Both the position numbers and the translations under genes were made by a program. Shown piece by piece: positions 8,589 through 16,401 of a stretch of 64,000 nucleotides of DNA (position 1 is the stretch's first letter; each line of letters opens with the position of its first letter). The notes under the pieces are model-generated. The model did not search any database. It saw only the letters and a program-made list of their open reading frames with translations, and was not told the origin of the DNA. The stretch is from Enterococcus sp. DIV0212c (lineage in GTDB: Bacteria > Bacillota > Bacilli > Lactobacillales > Enterococcaceae), in NCBI RefSeq assembly GCF_017377505.1, contig NZ_JAFREN010000023.1:1-64000 (forward strand), read 5' to 3'.

Positions 8589-8602
8589 CTCAAGGAGGAT
8601 AT

Positions 8603-9595
8603 ATGGAAAATTTTTCTGGATTTATGGTAAATAATATAGATGAAACGGTCACTACAACTATTGAAGATATAACACTAACTGACCTATCCGAAGGTGATGT
8701 TCTGATTAAAATCGCCTACTCCTCAGTAAACTATAAAGATTCATTGGCTGCGAAACAAAACGGCGGTGTTATCCGCAATTATCCAATGATTCCAGGAATC
8801 GATCTGAGCGGAACTGTTTTGACTTCTAAAGATGAGCGTTTTACAGAAGGACAAAACGTTTTAGTCACTGGATACGGCTTAGGCGTAACTCATACAGGCG
8901 GCTTTGCTGAAATTGCTCGCGTTCCTGGAGATTGGGTCGTACCATTACCTGATCAATTAAGCTTAAAAGAGTCTATGGTTTTTGGTACAGCAGGATTTAC
9001 GGCCGCATTATCTGTCCAAGCACTTGAGCATCAAGGTCTAGCACAAAATAAAGAAGTTGCGATTTTAATCACTGGCGCATCAGGCGGTGTCGGCAGTTTA
9101 GCGATTGCGATGTTAAATCAGCGAGGCTACAAAAATATTATTGCTTTAAGCCGAAAAAAATCAGCGATAGACTCGCTAAAAAAACTTGGCGCTACGGATG
9201 TTCTTTTACTCGACGAATTTATGCCGGAGAAAATCAAACCATTAGCCAAACAAACCATTGATTTTGCCATTGATACCGTTGGCGGCTCAGTTACATCGGC
9301 ACTCTTAGCTCAACTTAGTTACGGCGGCAGTATTGCTATTTGCGGAAATGCTGCTGGAATCAAATTAGATACGACTGTCTTACCTTTCATTTTAAGAGGC
9401 ACAAATCTGTTGGGAATCGATTCAGTCAATGTTCCAATGAAACAGCGCATTGCTATCTGGCAACGATTAGCCACTGACTTGAATGTCAGCGCTCATGAAC
9501 TAACAAACGAAATCACTTTACATGAACTTCCTGAAACTCTAAACCAGCTACAAGCTGGCTCTCATATTGGCCGAACGATCATTAAAATGAACTAA
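8603..9595 (+). CDS. YhdH/YhfP-family NADPH-dependent oxidoreductase
   Basis: A 330-residue zinc-free medium-chain reductase. The N-terminal GroES-like domain (YSSVNYKDSLA, IPGIDLSGTV) is followed by a Rossmann domain with ITGASGGVGSLAIAML (~residue 152). This family includes acrylyl-CoA reductase (AcuI/YhdH) and acts on quinones or enoyl compounds using NADPH. The substrate here cannot be told. The start ATG follows AAGGAGG. Only 16 bases separate it from coaB, so it is probably cotranscribed with the pantothenate/CoA genes, though no pathway link is obvious. Confidence 0.87.
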   Translation: MENFSGFMVNNIDETVTTTIEDITLTDLSEGDVLIKIAYSSVNYKDSLAAKQNGGVIRNYPMIPGIDLSGTVLTSKDERFTEGQNVLVTGYGLGVTHTGGFAEIARVPGDWVVPLPDQLSLKESMVFGTAGFTAALSVQALEHQGLAQNKEVAILITGASGGVGSLAIAMLNQRGYKNIIALSRKKSAIDSLKKLGATDVLLLDEFMPEKIKPLAKQTIDFAIDTVGGSVTSALLAQLSYGGSIAICGNAAGIKLDTTVLPFILRGTNLLGIDSVNVPMKQRIAIWQRLATDLNVSAHELTNEITLHELPETLNQLQAGSHIGRTIIKMN

Positions 9596-9611
9596 AGGAG
9601 CAAACCCATAA

Positions 9612-10382
9612 ATGAATATTTTAATTACAGCAGGCGGAACATCTGAAAAAATCGATAACGTTCGTTCCATCACCAATCATTCCACAGGACGTTTAGGAAA
9701 ACAAATTGGCGAAACCTTTTTAACTCAAGGTCATCAAGTGACTTATGTGACTACACCTCAAGCTGTTCGTCCTACAACTGAGACAAACTTGAAACTAATC
9801 GAAATTGAAACAACAAAAGAATTAGAAGCCGCTTTACTTAAAGAATTTAAACACCAAACATTTGATGCTATCATTCATAGTATGGCTGTTAGTGACTTTA
9901 CAACTGAAACAACCTTGTCAGAAGACATTTTTATTGAAAAACTTGCGGCTAAATTAATAAAAGAAAACCATTTATCCGATGTAACTCAACTTACAGAAGC
10001 TCTTTACCAGAGCTTGGATGAAATCGGAAAAACAGTGCAACAAGCAAAAAAAATTCCTTCTGGAACAGATCGTCTCTTGCTTTTTTTGAAGAAAAACCCT
10101 AAAATAATTGCAATGCTGCGGGAACATCAACCTCAGGCAGTTCTTGTTGGTTTCAAATTACTAGTTGGTGTTTCTACAGAAGAATTAGTTCGTGTCGGTC
10201 AGTCGATTTTAGTTAAAAACCAATGCGATTTTGTTTTAGCCAATGATCTTGAAGACATTCGTGACGACCAACATAAAGGAATATTAATCAACGCAAACGG
10301 AGACACACATTCAGCTCAGACAAAACTTGAGATCGCTCAACTAATTGTTAAGAGCGTGGAAGAAAAATGGAGGAACCAATAA
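9612..10382 (+). CDS. coaB: Phosphopantothenate--cysteine ligase CoaB (stand-alone type)
   Basis: A 256-residue protein. It joins 4'-phosphopantothenate to cysteine, the second-last step before phosphopantetheine in CoA synthesis. The opening ITAGGTSEKIDNVRSITN and HSTGRLGKQI are the nucleotide-binding and substrate-binding motifs. Streptococci and enterococci carry CoaB and CoaC as separate proteins, as here, rather than the fused Dfp of most bacteria. The stop overlaps the coaC start by one base (TAATG). SD: AAAGGAG. Confidence 0.93.
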   Translation: MNILITAGGTSEKIDNVRSITNHSTGRLGKQIGETFLTQGHQVTYVTTPQAVRPTTETNLKLIEIETTKELEAALLKEFKHQTFDAIIHSMAVSDFTTETTLSEDIFIEKLAAKLIKENHLSDVTQLTEALYQSLDEIGKTVQQAKKIPSGTDRLLLFLKKNPKIIAMLREHQPQAVLVGFKLLVGVSTEELVRVGQSILVKNQCDFVLANDLEDIRDDQHKGILINANGDTHSAQTKLEIAQLIVKSVEEKWRNQ

Positions 10383-10924
10383 TGAAAACAATATTATTAG
10401 GTATTTCCGGCAGTATATCTGCTTATAAAGCGGCAGATATAACAAGCCAACTTACTAAATTAGGCTATAATGTCGAAGTTATCATGACTAACAACAGCAC
10501 GAAATTTATCACACCATTAACGCTGCAGTCATTGTCGAAAAATCCAGTTCATACAGATGTCATGGAAGAAATAGCTCCCAATAAGATCAACCATATTGAG
10601 TTAGCAAAAAAAGCTGATCTGTTTTTAGTTGCTCCAGCTTCAGCTAACATTTTAGCCAAACTAGCTAATGGAATTGCAGACGATATGCTTTCAACAGTCG
10701 CTTTAGCCTTAAAAGAAGAAGTTCCAAAATTCATTGCTCCTGCGATGAATACGTATATGTATCAAAATCCGATCACTCAACGCAATCTAGCAACGTTAAA
10801 AGAAGTTGGGTATCAGGAAATCGATCCTCGTGAAGCCTTATTAGCTTGCGGCGATTATGGCCGAGGTGCGCTGGAAACAGTGGAAGAGATTGTTGAAATA
10901 ATCAATGAATTTTTAGCGAAATAA
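10382..10924 (+). CDS. coaC: Phosphopantothenoylcysteine decarboxylase CoaC
   Basis: A 180-residue flavoprotein of the HFCD family. It decarboxylates phosphopantothenoylcysteine to phosphopantetheine. Visible motifs are GISGSISAYKAADI (FMN binding), the active-site histidine in KINHIELAKKAD, APAMNTYMY (substrate clamp Asn) and ACGDYGRGAL (substrate recognition clamp with the reducing cysteine). I start it at ATG 10382 with GGAGG eight bases upstream; a start at 10367 would put the SD inside the gene. Confidence 0.93.
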   Translation: MKTILLGISGSISAYKAADITSQLTKLGYNVEVIMTNNSTKFITPLTLQSLSKNPVHTDVMEEIAPNKINHIELAKKADLFLVAPASANILAKLANGIADDMLSTVALALKEEVPKFIAPAMNTYMYQNPITQRNLATLKEVGYQEIDPREALLACGDYGRGALETVEEIVEIINEFLAK

Positions 10925-10940
10925 TTTTGAGGAGTCATTT

Positions 10941-11585
10941 ATGAAAAACACAAAAACGTTCACATTAACCGCTATGTTTTTAGCAATCCTGATTTTATTA
11001 GCAGCCGTTCCGTTCTTAGGCTTTATTCCTATTGGGCCAATCAACGCAACGACGATGCATATTCCCGTAATCATTGCTTCCATTGTTTTAGGACCAAGAA
11101 TCGGCGCTTTTTTAGGCGGTGTTTTCGGCATCATTAGTATGATCCGCAGCACTATTATCCTATCGCCATTATCCTTTGTTTTCTCGCCTTTTATTCCTGT
11201 GATTGGAACCGACCAAGGTAGTTGGAAAGCAATTATTGTTGCGATGGTTCCTAGAATCTTGATTGGGGTTGTTCCTTATTTTGTCTTTATGGGATTAAAA
11301 AAGATAACAAAAAACAAGCCTACTTCTCAAACAGTCAATTTGTTCATCGCAGGTTTTCTAGGTTCTGCAACAAATACAATTCTTGTAATGAACTTGATTT
11401 ACTTTCTATTTAAGGATTCTTATGCGCAAAGTATCGGTGCTAGCGGTGCAGCGATTTATACAGCAATTTTGACGGTTATTTTTACTAGTGGTGTAGTTGA
11501 AGCAATCGTCGCTGCAGTCGCTACAGTCGGAGTGACTGCTGTGTTGCTCCGTTTAGTGAAAAATAACGCCACGCAAAAATTATAG
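10941..11585 (+). CDS. ECF transporter S component, probably pantothenate (PanT-like)
   Basis: A 214-residue membrane protein with about six helices. The N-terminal motif TKTFTLTAMFLAILILLA is typical of ECF substrate-capture subunits that bind the shared EcfAA'T module. The coaB-coaC-S component order is known for the pantothenate-specific subunit PanT in lactic acid bacteria, so vitamin B5 is the likely substrate. SD TGAGGAGT precedes ATG 10941. The energising EcfA/EcfT genes are not in the window. Confidence 0.85.
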   Translation: MKNTKTFTLTAMFLAILILLAAVPFLGFIPIGPINATTMHIPVIIASIVLGPRIGAFLGGVFGIISMIRSTIILSPLSFVFSPFIPVIGTDQGSWKAIIVAMVPRILIGVVPYFVFMGLKKITKNKPTSQTVNLFIAGFLGSATNTILVMNLIYFLFKDSYAQSIGASGAAIYTAILTVIFTSGVVEAIVAAVATVGVTAVLLRLVKNNATQKL

Positions 11586-11593
11586 TATTGATG

Positions 11594-11638
11594 GAGAGAG
11601 GGACATGACTCAAAGAGTTATATCCTTCTCTCTTTTTT
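11594..11638 (+). terminator. Terminator of the coaBC-ECF operon
   Basis: GAGAGAG-GGACAT pairs imperfectly with ATATCC-TTCTCTC across 11594-11632, followed by TTTTTT. It lies nine bases after the stop codon and points rightward. Confidence 0.8.
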
Positions 11639-12413
11639 ATTTCTTGTTAAAAATCAATTGTGCTTCAACGTTCACAGCTTTAGCCTTCTCAAGAGTATAC
11701 TGCCCTTCGTTCCATTTGATCTCATAATCATTAAATTTCCTGATTTCTTTTTGCATTACCTTAAAGCCCTGTGCATCCATTTTTTTCTGCCGCTTTCCCC
11801 ATTCTTTTTCAATCGGTTTCATCCAAGATACATTCATCCTCGACAAATCAAACGTCCCAGAATCAGGCTGCCACACTGCACCTTTCTCCACTTCTGCTAA
11901 ACCTGCATCTAAATATGCTAGCTGTGTTTCGAAATCCGCGAATACATTAGGCGAGCTAGCGTGAAAATCGTACAACTTCTGTAATTTCTCTTCATTCTTT
12001 TGAATCGAACTTTCTACGCCCCTATACCGTTGTTCAGTGCGTTTATTGGGTGCTTTCTCTTTGGCCATAGTTCTTTCTATATTTTGCAGTAAGACTTGTC
12101 CTTGGGCGATTTCAGCTTTTACTTGTTCTTCGATTACATCACAGGTATCAACGGACGATTGAAATTCTTCGGGAAATTTTCGATGAGCCTCAACTAAAGC
12201 TTCACCTGCTAGGATAAACCCACTTGCCAGAGCTGGATAAACGGTTGAAAAGTATCGTTTCGCTGAATCATAGGTCTTACCTGATAATGGAGCACTCATA
12301 AAAACGGTAACACTTTTTTCTAACATTTTACAAAAGTGAATATATTCATTGACCATTTGTTTTGCAGCAGCACTTTGCTCTTTAACTTCTCCTATATAAA
12401 AATCAATACCCAT
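11637..12413 (-). CDS. LXG-domain protein lacking an obvious toxin domain
   Basis: A 258-residue protein. Residues 1-200 align by eye with the LXG protein at 20577-21962 (GIDFYIGEV versus SIDMYLGQA; KTYDSAKRYF versus KGYDSAKEFF; the PDSGTF/PATGTF segment). LXG domains direct polymorphic toxins to type VIIb secretion. After the LXG region only ~60 charged residues remain (to LIFNKK), with no toxin fold visible, so this is an orphan, truncated or structural LXG protein. I start it at ATG 12413 behind GAGGAAG; it overlaps the preceding gene by 11 bases. Confidence 0.75.
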   Translation of the reverse strand: MGIDFYIGEVKEQSAAAKQMVNEYIHFCKMLEKSVTVFMSAPLSGKTYDSAKRYFSTVYPALASGFILAGEALVEAHRKFPEEFQSSVDTCDVIEEQVKAEIAQGQVLLQNIERTMAKEKAPNKRTEQRYRGVESSIQKNEEKLQKLYDFHASSPNVFADFETQLAYLDAGLAEVEKGAVWQPDSGTFDLSRMNVSWMKPIEKEWGKRQKKMDAQGFKVMQKEIRKFNDYEIKWNEGQYTLEKAKAVNVEAQLIFNKK

Positions 12414-12780
12414 AAAGCTCTTCCTCAACTGTTTCCACGTTGGAAAATAACAGCTTCCTCTCTACATACAATTTATCTTCTTGTTTTTTTAACTGTACCT
12501 CTTCATTCACTAAACGTTCTGCGATATCTTCTAAGCGCTGACGTTCATATTGATGTAAACGATGAGCCTCTTCATCTAATTCTATAAAATGGCTCATATA
12601 TTGGGAGCCTTGATTATTGCCGATCAACTCTTGATAATAGCGTTGTTCTTGTTGATGAATTGAAAAATAATCCGCTTCCAAATCTTCTAATTCTCGAATT
12701 TCATGACATTTCTCTTCTTGCTCAAGATTTACTTGTACTAATTGCTGATTGATTTTTTGTTCCTGTTCATCTATGTTCAT
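12403..12780 (-). CDS. LXG-associated helical protein, DUF3958-like
   Basis: A 125-residue, almost entirely helical coiled-coil protein rich in Glu, Gln and Lys. Its position between a WXG100-like gene and an LXG gene matches the Lap2-type (DUF3958) targeting factors needed for export of LXG toxins in streptococci. A similar protein stands at the same place in the second module (21952-22308). Start ATG 12780 overlaps the stop of the upstream gene (TGATG), with CAGGAG as SD. Confidence 0.7.
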   Translation of the reverse strand: MNIDEQEQKINQQLVQVNLEQEEKCHEIRELEDLEADYFSIHQQEQRYYQELIGNNQGSQYMSHFIELDEEAHRLHQYERQRLEDIAERLVNEEVQLKKQEDKLYVERKLLFSNVETVEEELYGY

Positions 12781-13091
12781 CAGCTCCTGCCACCTCCAAT
12801 AGTTGGAAAAACAAGCTGTGAATTAAAGTTCTTTTCGATTTTCTGATCGATCAGATTGAATTCTTTTGCCACCGAATGAATATAATTTCCATCACGAGCG
12901 ACCACATTTGCGATACGTTGACCTCTGCTATGAAGTCTGGATAAGCTATTTTTTGCGTTCGTATTTCCGTGGACAGTGGTTCGTTCGGCTTTGACAGTAG
13001 CTGCATTGATCGATGAAAAACCATTAGCGACTTGATTGAAGCGTGCCAAGACGTCGCTTGCCGCATTTAAACTACTTTTGACTTCTGACAT
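12780..13091 (-). CDS. WXG100-like small T7SS protein (TIGR04197/DUF3130-like)
   Basis: A 103-residue helical protein that begins each LXG module. It shares with the 22329-22616 protein the pattern Ser/Ala-rich helix, T-x-V-x-GN-x-NA, a second helix and a late VAxEFxxxDxxI motif (VAKEFNLIDQKI). This matches the TIGR04197/DUF3130 family, called Lap1 in streptococcal work, which binds the LXG domain and guides it to the secretion machine. It has no signal peptide, as expected for T7SS substrates. Confidence 0.75.
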   Translation of the reverse strand: MSEVKSSLNAASDVLARFNQVANGFSSINAATVKAERTTVHGNTNAKNSLSRLHSRGQRIANVVARDGNYIHSVAKEFNLIDQKIEKNFNSQLVFPTIGGGRS

Positions 13092-13206
13092 TTATGAGCC
13101 CCCTCTACCTTATTCTTGATATTTTTATATGGTTAAACTTCTTATCCCTATTTTGACATATTTTTGTATCTTAAAGTTTCCAATTTTTTCTTTATAGCAC
13201 AAAAAA

Positions 13207-13229
13207 ATTGCAAATCTAAGATTTGCAAT
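13207..13229 (-). terminator. Terminator between the PH-like membrane gene and the LXG module
   Basis: A perfect 10-bp stem ATTGCAAATC / GATTTGCAAT with a 3-base loop is followed on the minus strand by seven T. It ends the transcript of the gene at 13278-13733 before the LXG module. Confidence 0.8.
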
Positions 13230-13277
13230 TTGATTGTTTTCGAAAAATGCTCGAATTTATGCCTAAAAACGTTCATT

Positions 13278-13733
13278 TCAGTATGATTTCACATAGGTTA
13301 CTTTATTTGCCAGTTCACTTGCCGCAAATTGATTTACTTCAAAAAAGACTTTGATCATTTTTTCATTCTTTAGACGAATCACGATATGTGGCGACTTACG
13401 AAATGAGATAAAGCTTGTACTGATGCCTGCTAGATTCCAGTTGCTGGTAATCGTAAAATAGCGGATTTCTTCATACATCAAGACTTTCTTTCGATTAAAG
13501 TGAACTAACTCTAAGCCATTTTCGTACAAATACAACCCATCTTTTCTAAAGATAAATTGAAAAGCCGATAATACTGTAAAAAACGCGCCTCCGATCATCC
13601 CCATCTGCAGACCAAGTCGATCGACATCGGTAAAAATAATTAGTCCAAAACACAATATTACTGGTAATAAAAAGAACACACCCAACATGATTCCTCTGCG
13701 GTATGCATCGGAATATAACCTTCCCAACTCCAT
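13278..13733 (-). CDS. Small membrane protein with a PH-like C-terminal domain
   Basis: A 151-residue protein with two membrane helices (~residues 15-35 and 42-62). They are followed by a beta-rich domain (DGLYLYENGLELVHFNRKKVLMYEEI...) of the PH-like type seen in many small bacterial membrane proteins. Function unknown. Its position upstream of an LXG module could suggest a role in immunity, but it has its own terminator and is not in the module's operon. Start ATG follows AAAAGGAG. Confidence 0.55.
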   Translation of the reverse strand: MELGRLYSDAYRRGIMLGVFFLLPVILCFGLIIFTDVDRLGLQMGMIGGAFFTVLSAFQFIFRKDGLYLYENGLELVHFNRKKVLMYEEIRYFTITSNWNLAGISTSFISFRKSPHIVIRLKNEKMIKVFFEVNQFAASELANKVTYVKSY

Positions 13734-14002
13734 TTATTTTCTCCTTTTTTCTTTATTTGTACCTCTTTTATCGTATCATTTTTATGGAGGTATAAAAAGA
13801 ATGAATTTCTTTACTCAATCAAAGAGAATCAAAAAAAGTTTTGTTATTTTTTCTTATATATAAGGGAGTTGTTTTTGGTGTTATTTAATGGGTAGAGATG
13901 CTGAATTTCGTTGCGGTGGGTGGTGTCTTTCGGTATAATAAATTGTGTAGGATAGAAATTAGAATCGTTGATTGATTGCGGTCAATGGATTTAGAAAGAT
14001 AA

Positions 14003-14113
14003 ATAAAAATTGGCACTTCAATCGTTCGGCGGCAACCTTACGATCGAAGCCTTGTTAAGACTTTAAGAGCAAGTCCAAACAAGTTGCCAATAGTGCTAGC
14101 AACATGTACCAGC
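14003..14113 (-). ncRNA. Structured small RNA, tandem copy A
   Basis: On the minus strand -35 TAGAAA (14143-14148), 17 bp, -10 TACAAT (14120-14125), then a ~110-nt RNA. Hairpin 1 is GCTGGTA...TTGCTAGC. A linker TTGGCAAC follows. Hairpin 2 is CTTGTT...AACAAG with loop GCTCTTAA. A terminator hairpin (14012-14051) ends in T-rich sequence. Every stem is kept in copy B through compensatory or wobble changes. The linker GGCAAC can pair with TTGCC in the terminator loop. No open frame is present. Family not recognised. Confidence 0.7.
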
Positions 14114-14303
14114 TTCTTTATTGTACCCAAAATAGGTTGAGATTTCTAGGGAATCTTTGCTTTTTCTAGGTGTGATTAGTTGTTGTGTATATGGGATTAG
14201 ACTGTTGTCGACGGTATTGGGCATCTGCTCAATGCTGTTTTTTTCTGTCCTATGACTACTTTTGAAGGGAGGAATAATTTAAGAATCGATGAAAAACTGG
14301 ATA

Positions 14304-14414
14304 AAACAAAAAAGGCACTTCACCATTTGGCGGCAACCAAACGATGAAGCCTTGTATAGAAAGTTAAGAGCCAATCTATACAAGTTGCCAATTTGCTAGC
14401 ACCGAAGCACTAGC
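14304..14414 (-). ncRNA. Structured small RNA, tandem copy B
   Basis: Paralogue of copy A, 301 bp away, on the minus strand: -35 TAGAAT (14444-14449), 17 bp, -10 TACAAT (14421-14426). Hairpin 1 has an 8-bp stem closed by TTCG (GCTAGTGC-TTCG-GTGCTAGC, with two G.U pairs). Hairpin 2 has a perfect 10-bp stem, CTTGTATAGA/TCTATACAAG. The terminator has a 13-bp stem that pairs fully only on the minus strand through G.U, followed by seven T. The rest of the interval 13741-14758 shows no other gene; sequence upstream of each promoter is also similar (GACGGTATTG near 14200 and 14522), so a ~300-bp unit was duplicated. Confidence 0.72.
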
Positions 14415-14758
14415 TTCTTTATTGTACCTAATTTTCTTTTGAAATTCTAGTTGGTTTTGAGAATTTCTTGGGATTGATGGTTGTTTAGGAGTGAATTGTG
14501 GGTTTGGTTTGGCTGATTGATGACGGTATTGACAGGTTCGGTATCGTTTTTTGTTTTACCCTGAATAAGGTGTTATGAATACAGCAAGACTTTGAAAGTC
14601 GTTTGTAGCGCTGGTTTACAGATTTGCCTCGTTCGTCAATGTGCATTATAGAAAAAGTAACGCTGAAACACGAAATTCAGTGTAAAAATGGTGGGAAAAG
14701 TTGGTTAGATTCGGTTATTACTAGTTTTTCTCACCTTAATTTAAAGGAGATCAGGAGA

Positions 14759-15034
14759 ATGGATAAACAGCAACAGAATTTAAAGGCAATTACTTATAGG
14801 GATATTATTGAGTTACGGGATTTTATGGAGAAGATGGCTTCTTGGCAGGAACCTTTGGCGATTTTGGATCATTTTTTTCAGTTTCGGTCTGGGCCGATTA
14901 ATAAGAAGCGGATCGTGAAAGAGTATTATGCTCGGGCGCAGATGTTTCATGCTTTTTATGAGGATTATAATCGGTTGATTGCGTTGGGGGATGATTTGGT
15001 GATGGAGATGGTTAGGGCTGAGAAGGTTCCATAA
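14759..15034 (+). CDS. Unknown 91-residue protein
   Basis: ATG at 14759 follows GGAGATCAGGAG. The protein is soluble, largely helical and charged (MDKQQQNLKAITYRDIIELR ... MVRAEKVP), with no motif I recognise. A longer upstream frame exists from 14624 but lacks a ribosome binding site. Codon choice is G-richer (many TTG, CGG, GGG) than neighbouring genes, which hints at foreign origin. It stands between the tandem RNAs and the restriction system, alone on the plus strand, and ends at a long inverted repeat. Confidence 0.55.
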   Translation: MDKQQQNLKAITYRDIIELRDFMEKMASWQEPLAILDHFFQFRSGPINKKRIVKEYYARAQMFHAFYEDYNRLIALGDDLVMEMVRAEKVP

Positions 15035-15040
15035 GTTCAT

Positions 15041-15088
15041 TTTATATAAAGCAGTAAGCAGTGAACAATACTTACTGCTTTATATAAA
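15041..15088. terminator. Perfect 18-bp inverted repeat between convergent genes
   Basis: TTTATATAAAGCAGTAAG (15041-15058) is exactly mirrored at 15071-15088 around a 12-base loop. It lies between the rightward 91-residue gene and the leftward restriction gene and probably terminates both, although no long T-run follows. Confidence 0.6.
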
Positions 15089-15126
15089 CGTTATTCACGA
15101 CAAATTTAACTCCTAAAAAATTGTTA

Positions 15127-16374
15127 CTAATATTTTATATATTCTTTCATTACCTCTTTTATTGAAAGATATTGTTCTATTATTTCAAAATTCCCTTTAA
15201 ATGTGTTATCGTTATTTTCTTTAAAACTTAGGTGTATATTAGAATAACTCATACCTGAAGTTGGTGCTATCAAAGCATTATATGTCTTTATATCTTTTTT
15301 ATGCAATAAAGTAAAATAAGAAATTTGTTTATAATCTAACTCTGAAATCTTAAGGTAATATTTCGAATCAAAAATATACTGTTCCTGATCACATAGAAAA
15401 TAATGATCGGGATAGATATTAAATACTTTACCGTTAGTTATAAGCGCCGCTTCATTTACTTTATAGTTCAATTTTTCAAAACTAAATATGCTAGTATTTT
15501 TCTTATCAATAAACATTAAAGCACTATCTTGGATATGTGAAAAACGTCTATTCAAAAAGTTTTCGACCATCAATTCCCAAACTAAATTATACGTATGCAT
15601 TTTTATAGCAATCTTACCGCCATCATGTATATTTTCAAAGAAAGTAATCAAATCATTGATAAGTTTTATATCCTTATCTTTAAAAGTATCCTGTTTTATT
15701 TGTCTAAGTTTAGAAATAACCAGCTCACTTTTAGAAAAATCAAAATCATTTTTTCTATATCCTGTTTTTGTTTCTTTTAATAAAAATGAAAACTTTTCAA
15801 TAGTTGAATCTATTACATAAGCCATACAACTACTTAAAAATACTGAGTATTTTTCTTTTGTTTTTATTATCATAGGAACAAATATGATACTATTTTTACT
15901 AAATAAAACTGGAGATTTTTGTATAGTATCTTTCCAGATTATTTTTCCAGAATATCCCTTTCTTTTAGTTTCTTTATCAACTGAAAATAATCCATATTTC
16001 AGAAAGTATAAATAGACTTCAAAAAAAGCTTGGAAAGGATATCCAGAATTAAAATCTTCATAAATTCCATAAAAAAACAAATCCTTTTTTTTAGAACTTT
16101 TTCTTATCGTTGCAAAAAGTAATATAGCGTATTTTTTTATTTTTTCTTGATTCTTCGTCAGTTTTTTTAAGTTTTCTAGAGACAAAAAATTTTTAGGAAA
16201 AGATATTAAAATAGAATCATCTTTAATAAGAAAACCGACAAAATTACAAATTATCTTATTGTGTTTATTATTTTTAAAATCATTTATCTTTAATTGATCT
16301 TTGAATATGCCATAGGCTTCAAAGTTAATTTCTTCTCCATCTTGAGTTATATAATAGTTTAAATTATTGTTCAT
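15127..16374 (-). CDS. McrC-like / LlaJI-type restriction endonuclease subunit
   Basis: A 415-residue protein. A PD-(D/E)xK nuclease site is visible near residue 325-345: YPDHYFLCDQ ... FDSKYY, the same layout as the McrC nuclease site (PD...D-x-K). It is encoded 27 bases after the AAA+ subunit, as McrC follows McrB. With the adjacent 5mC methyltransferase the set resembles the LlaJI system of lactococci, where R2 is the nuclease partner of the motor R1. It should cut DNA only in complex with the motor. AT-richer than its neighbours (many AAA, TTT), typical of acquired DNA. Start ATG 16374 behind AGGAAAG. Confidence 0.75.
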   Translation of the reverse strand: MNNNLNYYITQDGEEINFEAYGIFKDQLKINDFKNNKHNKIICNFVGFLIKDDSILISFPKNFLSLENLKKLTKNQEKIKKYAILLFATIRKSSKKKDLFFYGIYEDFNSGYPFQAFFEVYLYFLKYGLFSVDKETKRKGYSGKIIWKDTIQKSPVLFSKNSIIFVPMIIKTKEKYSVFLSSCMAYVIDSTIEKFSFLLKETKTGYRKNDFDFSKSELVISKLRQIKQDTFKDKDIKLINDLITFFENIHDGGKIAIKMHTYNLVWELMVENFLNRRFSHIQDSALMFIDKKNTSIFSFEKLNYKVNEAALITNGKVFNIYPDHYFLCDQEQYIFDSKYYLKISELDYKQISYFTLLHKKDIKTYNALIAPTSGMSYSNIHLSFKENNDNTFKGNFEIIEQYLSIKEVMKEYIKY

Positions 16375-16401
16375 ATTATGATCACTTTCCTTTATTTCCT
16401 A

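Noticed and set aside
13997..14420. Type III toxin-antitoxin RNA repeats or an Fst-type par RNAI/RNAII locus
   Set aside because: Each copy has its own promoter and terminator on the minus strand, no ToxN-like or Fst-like frame is nearby, and the RNAs are not convergent pairs.
14624..14758. Longer start for the 91-residue protein
   Set aside because: The extension has no ribosome binding site and the ATG at 14759 has a strong one.
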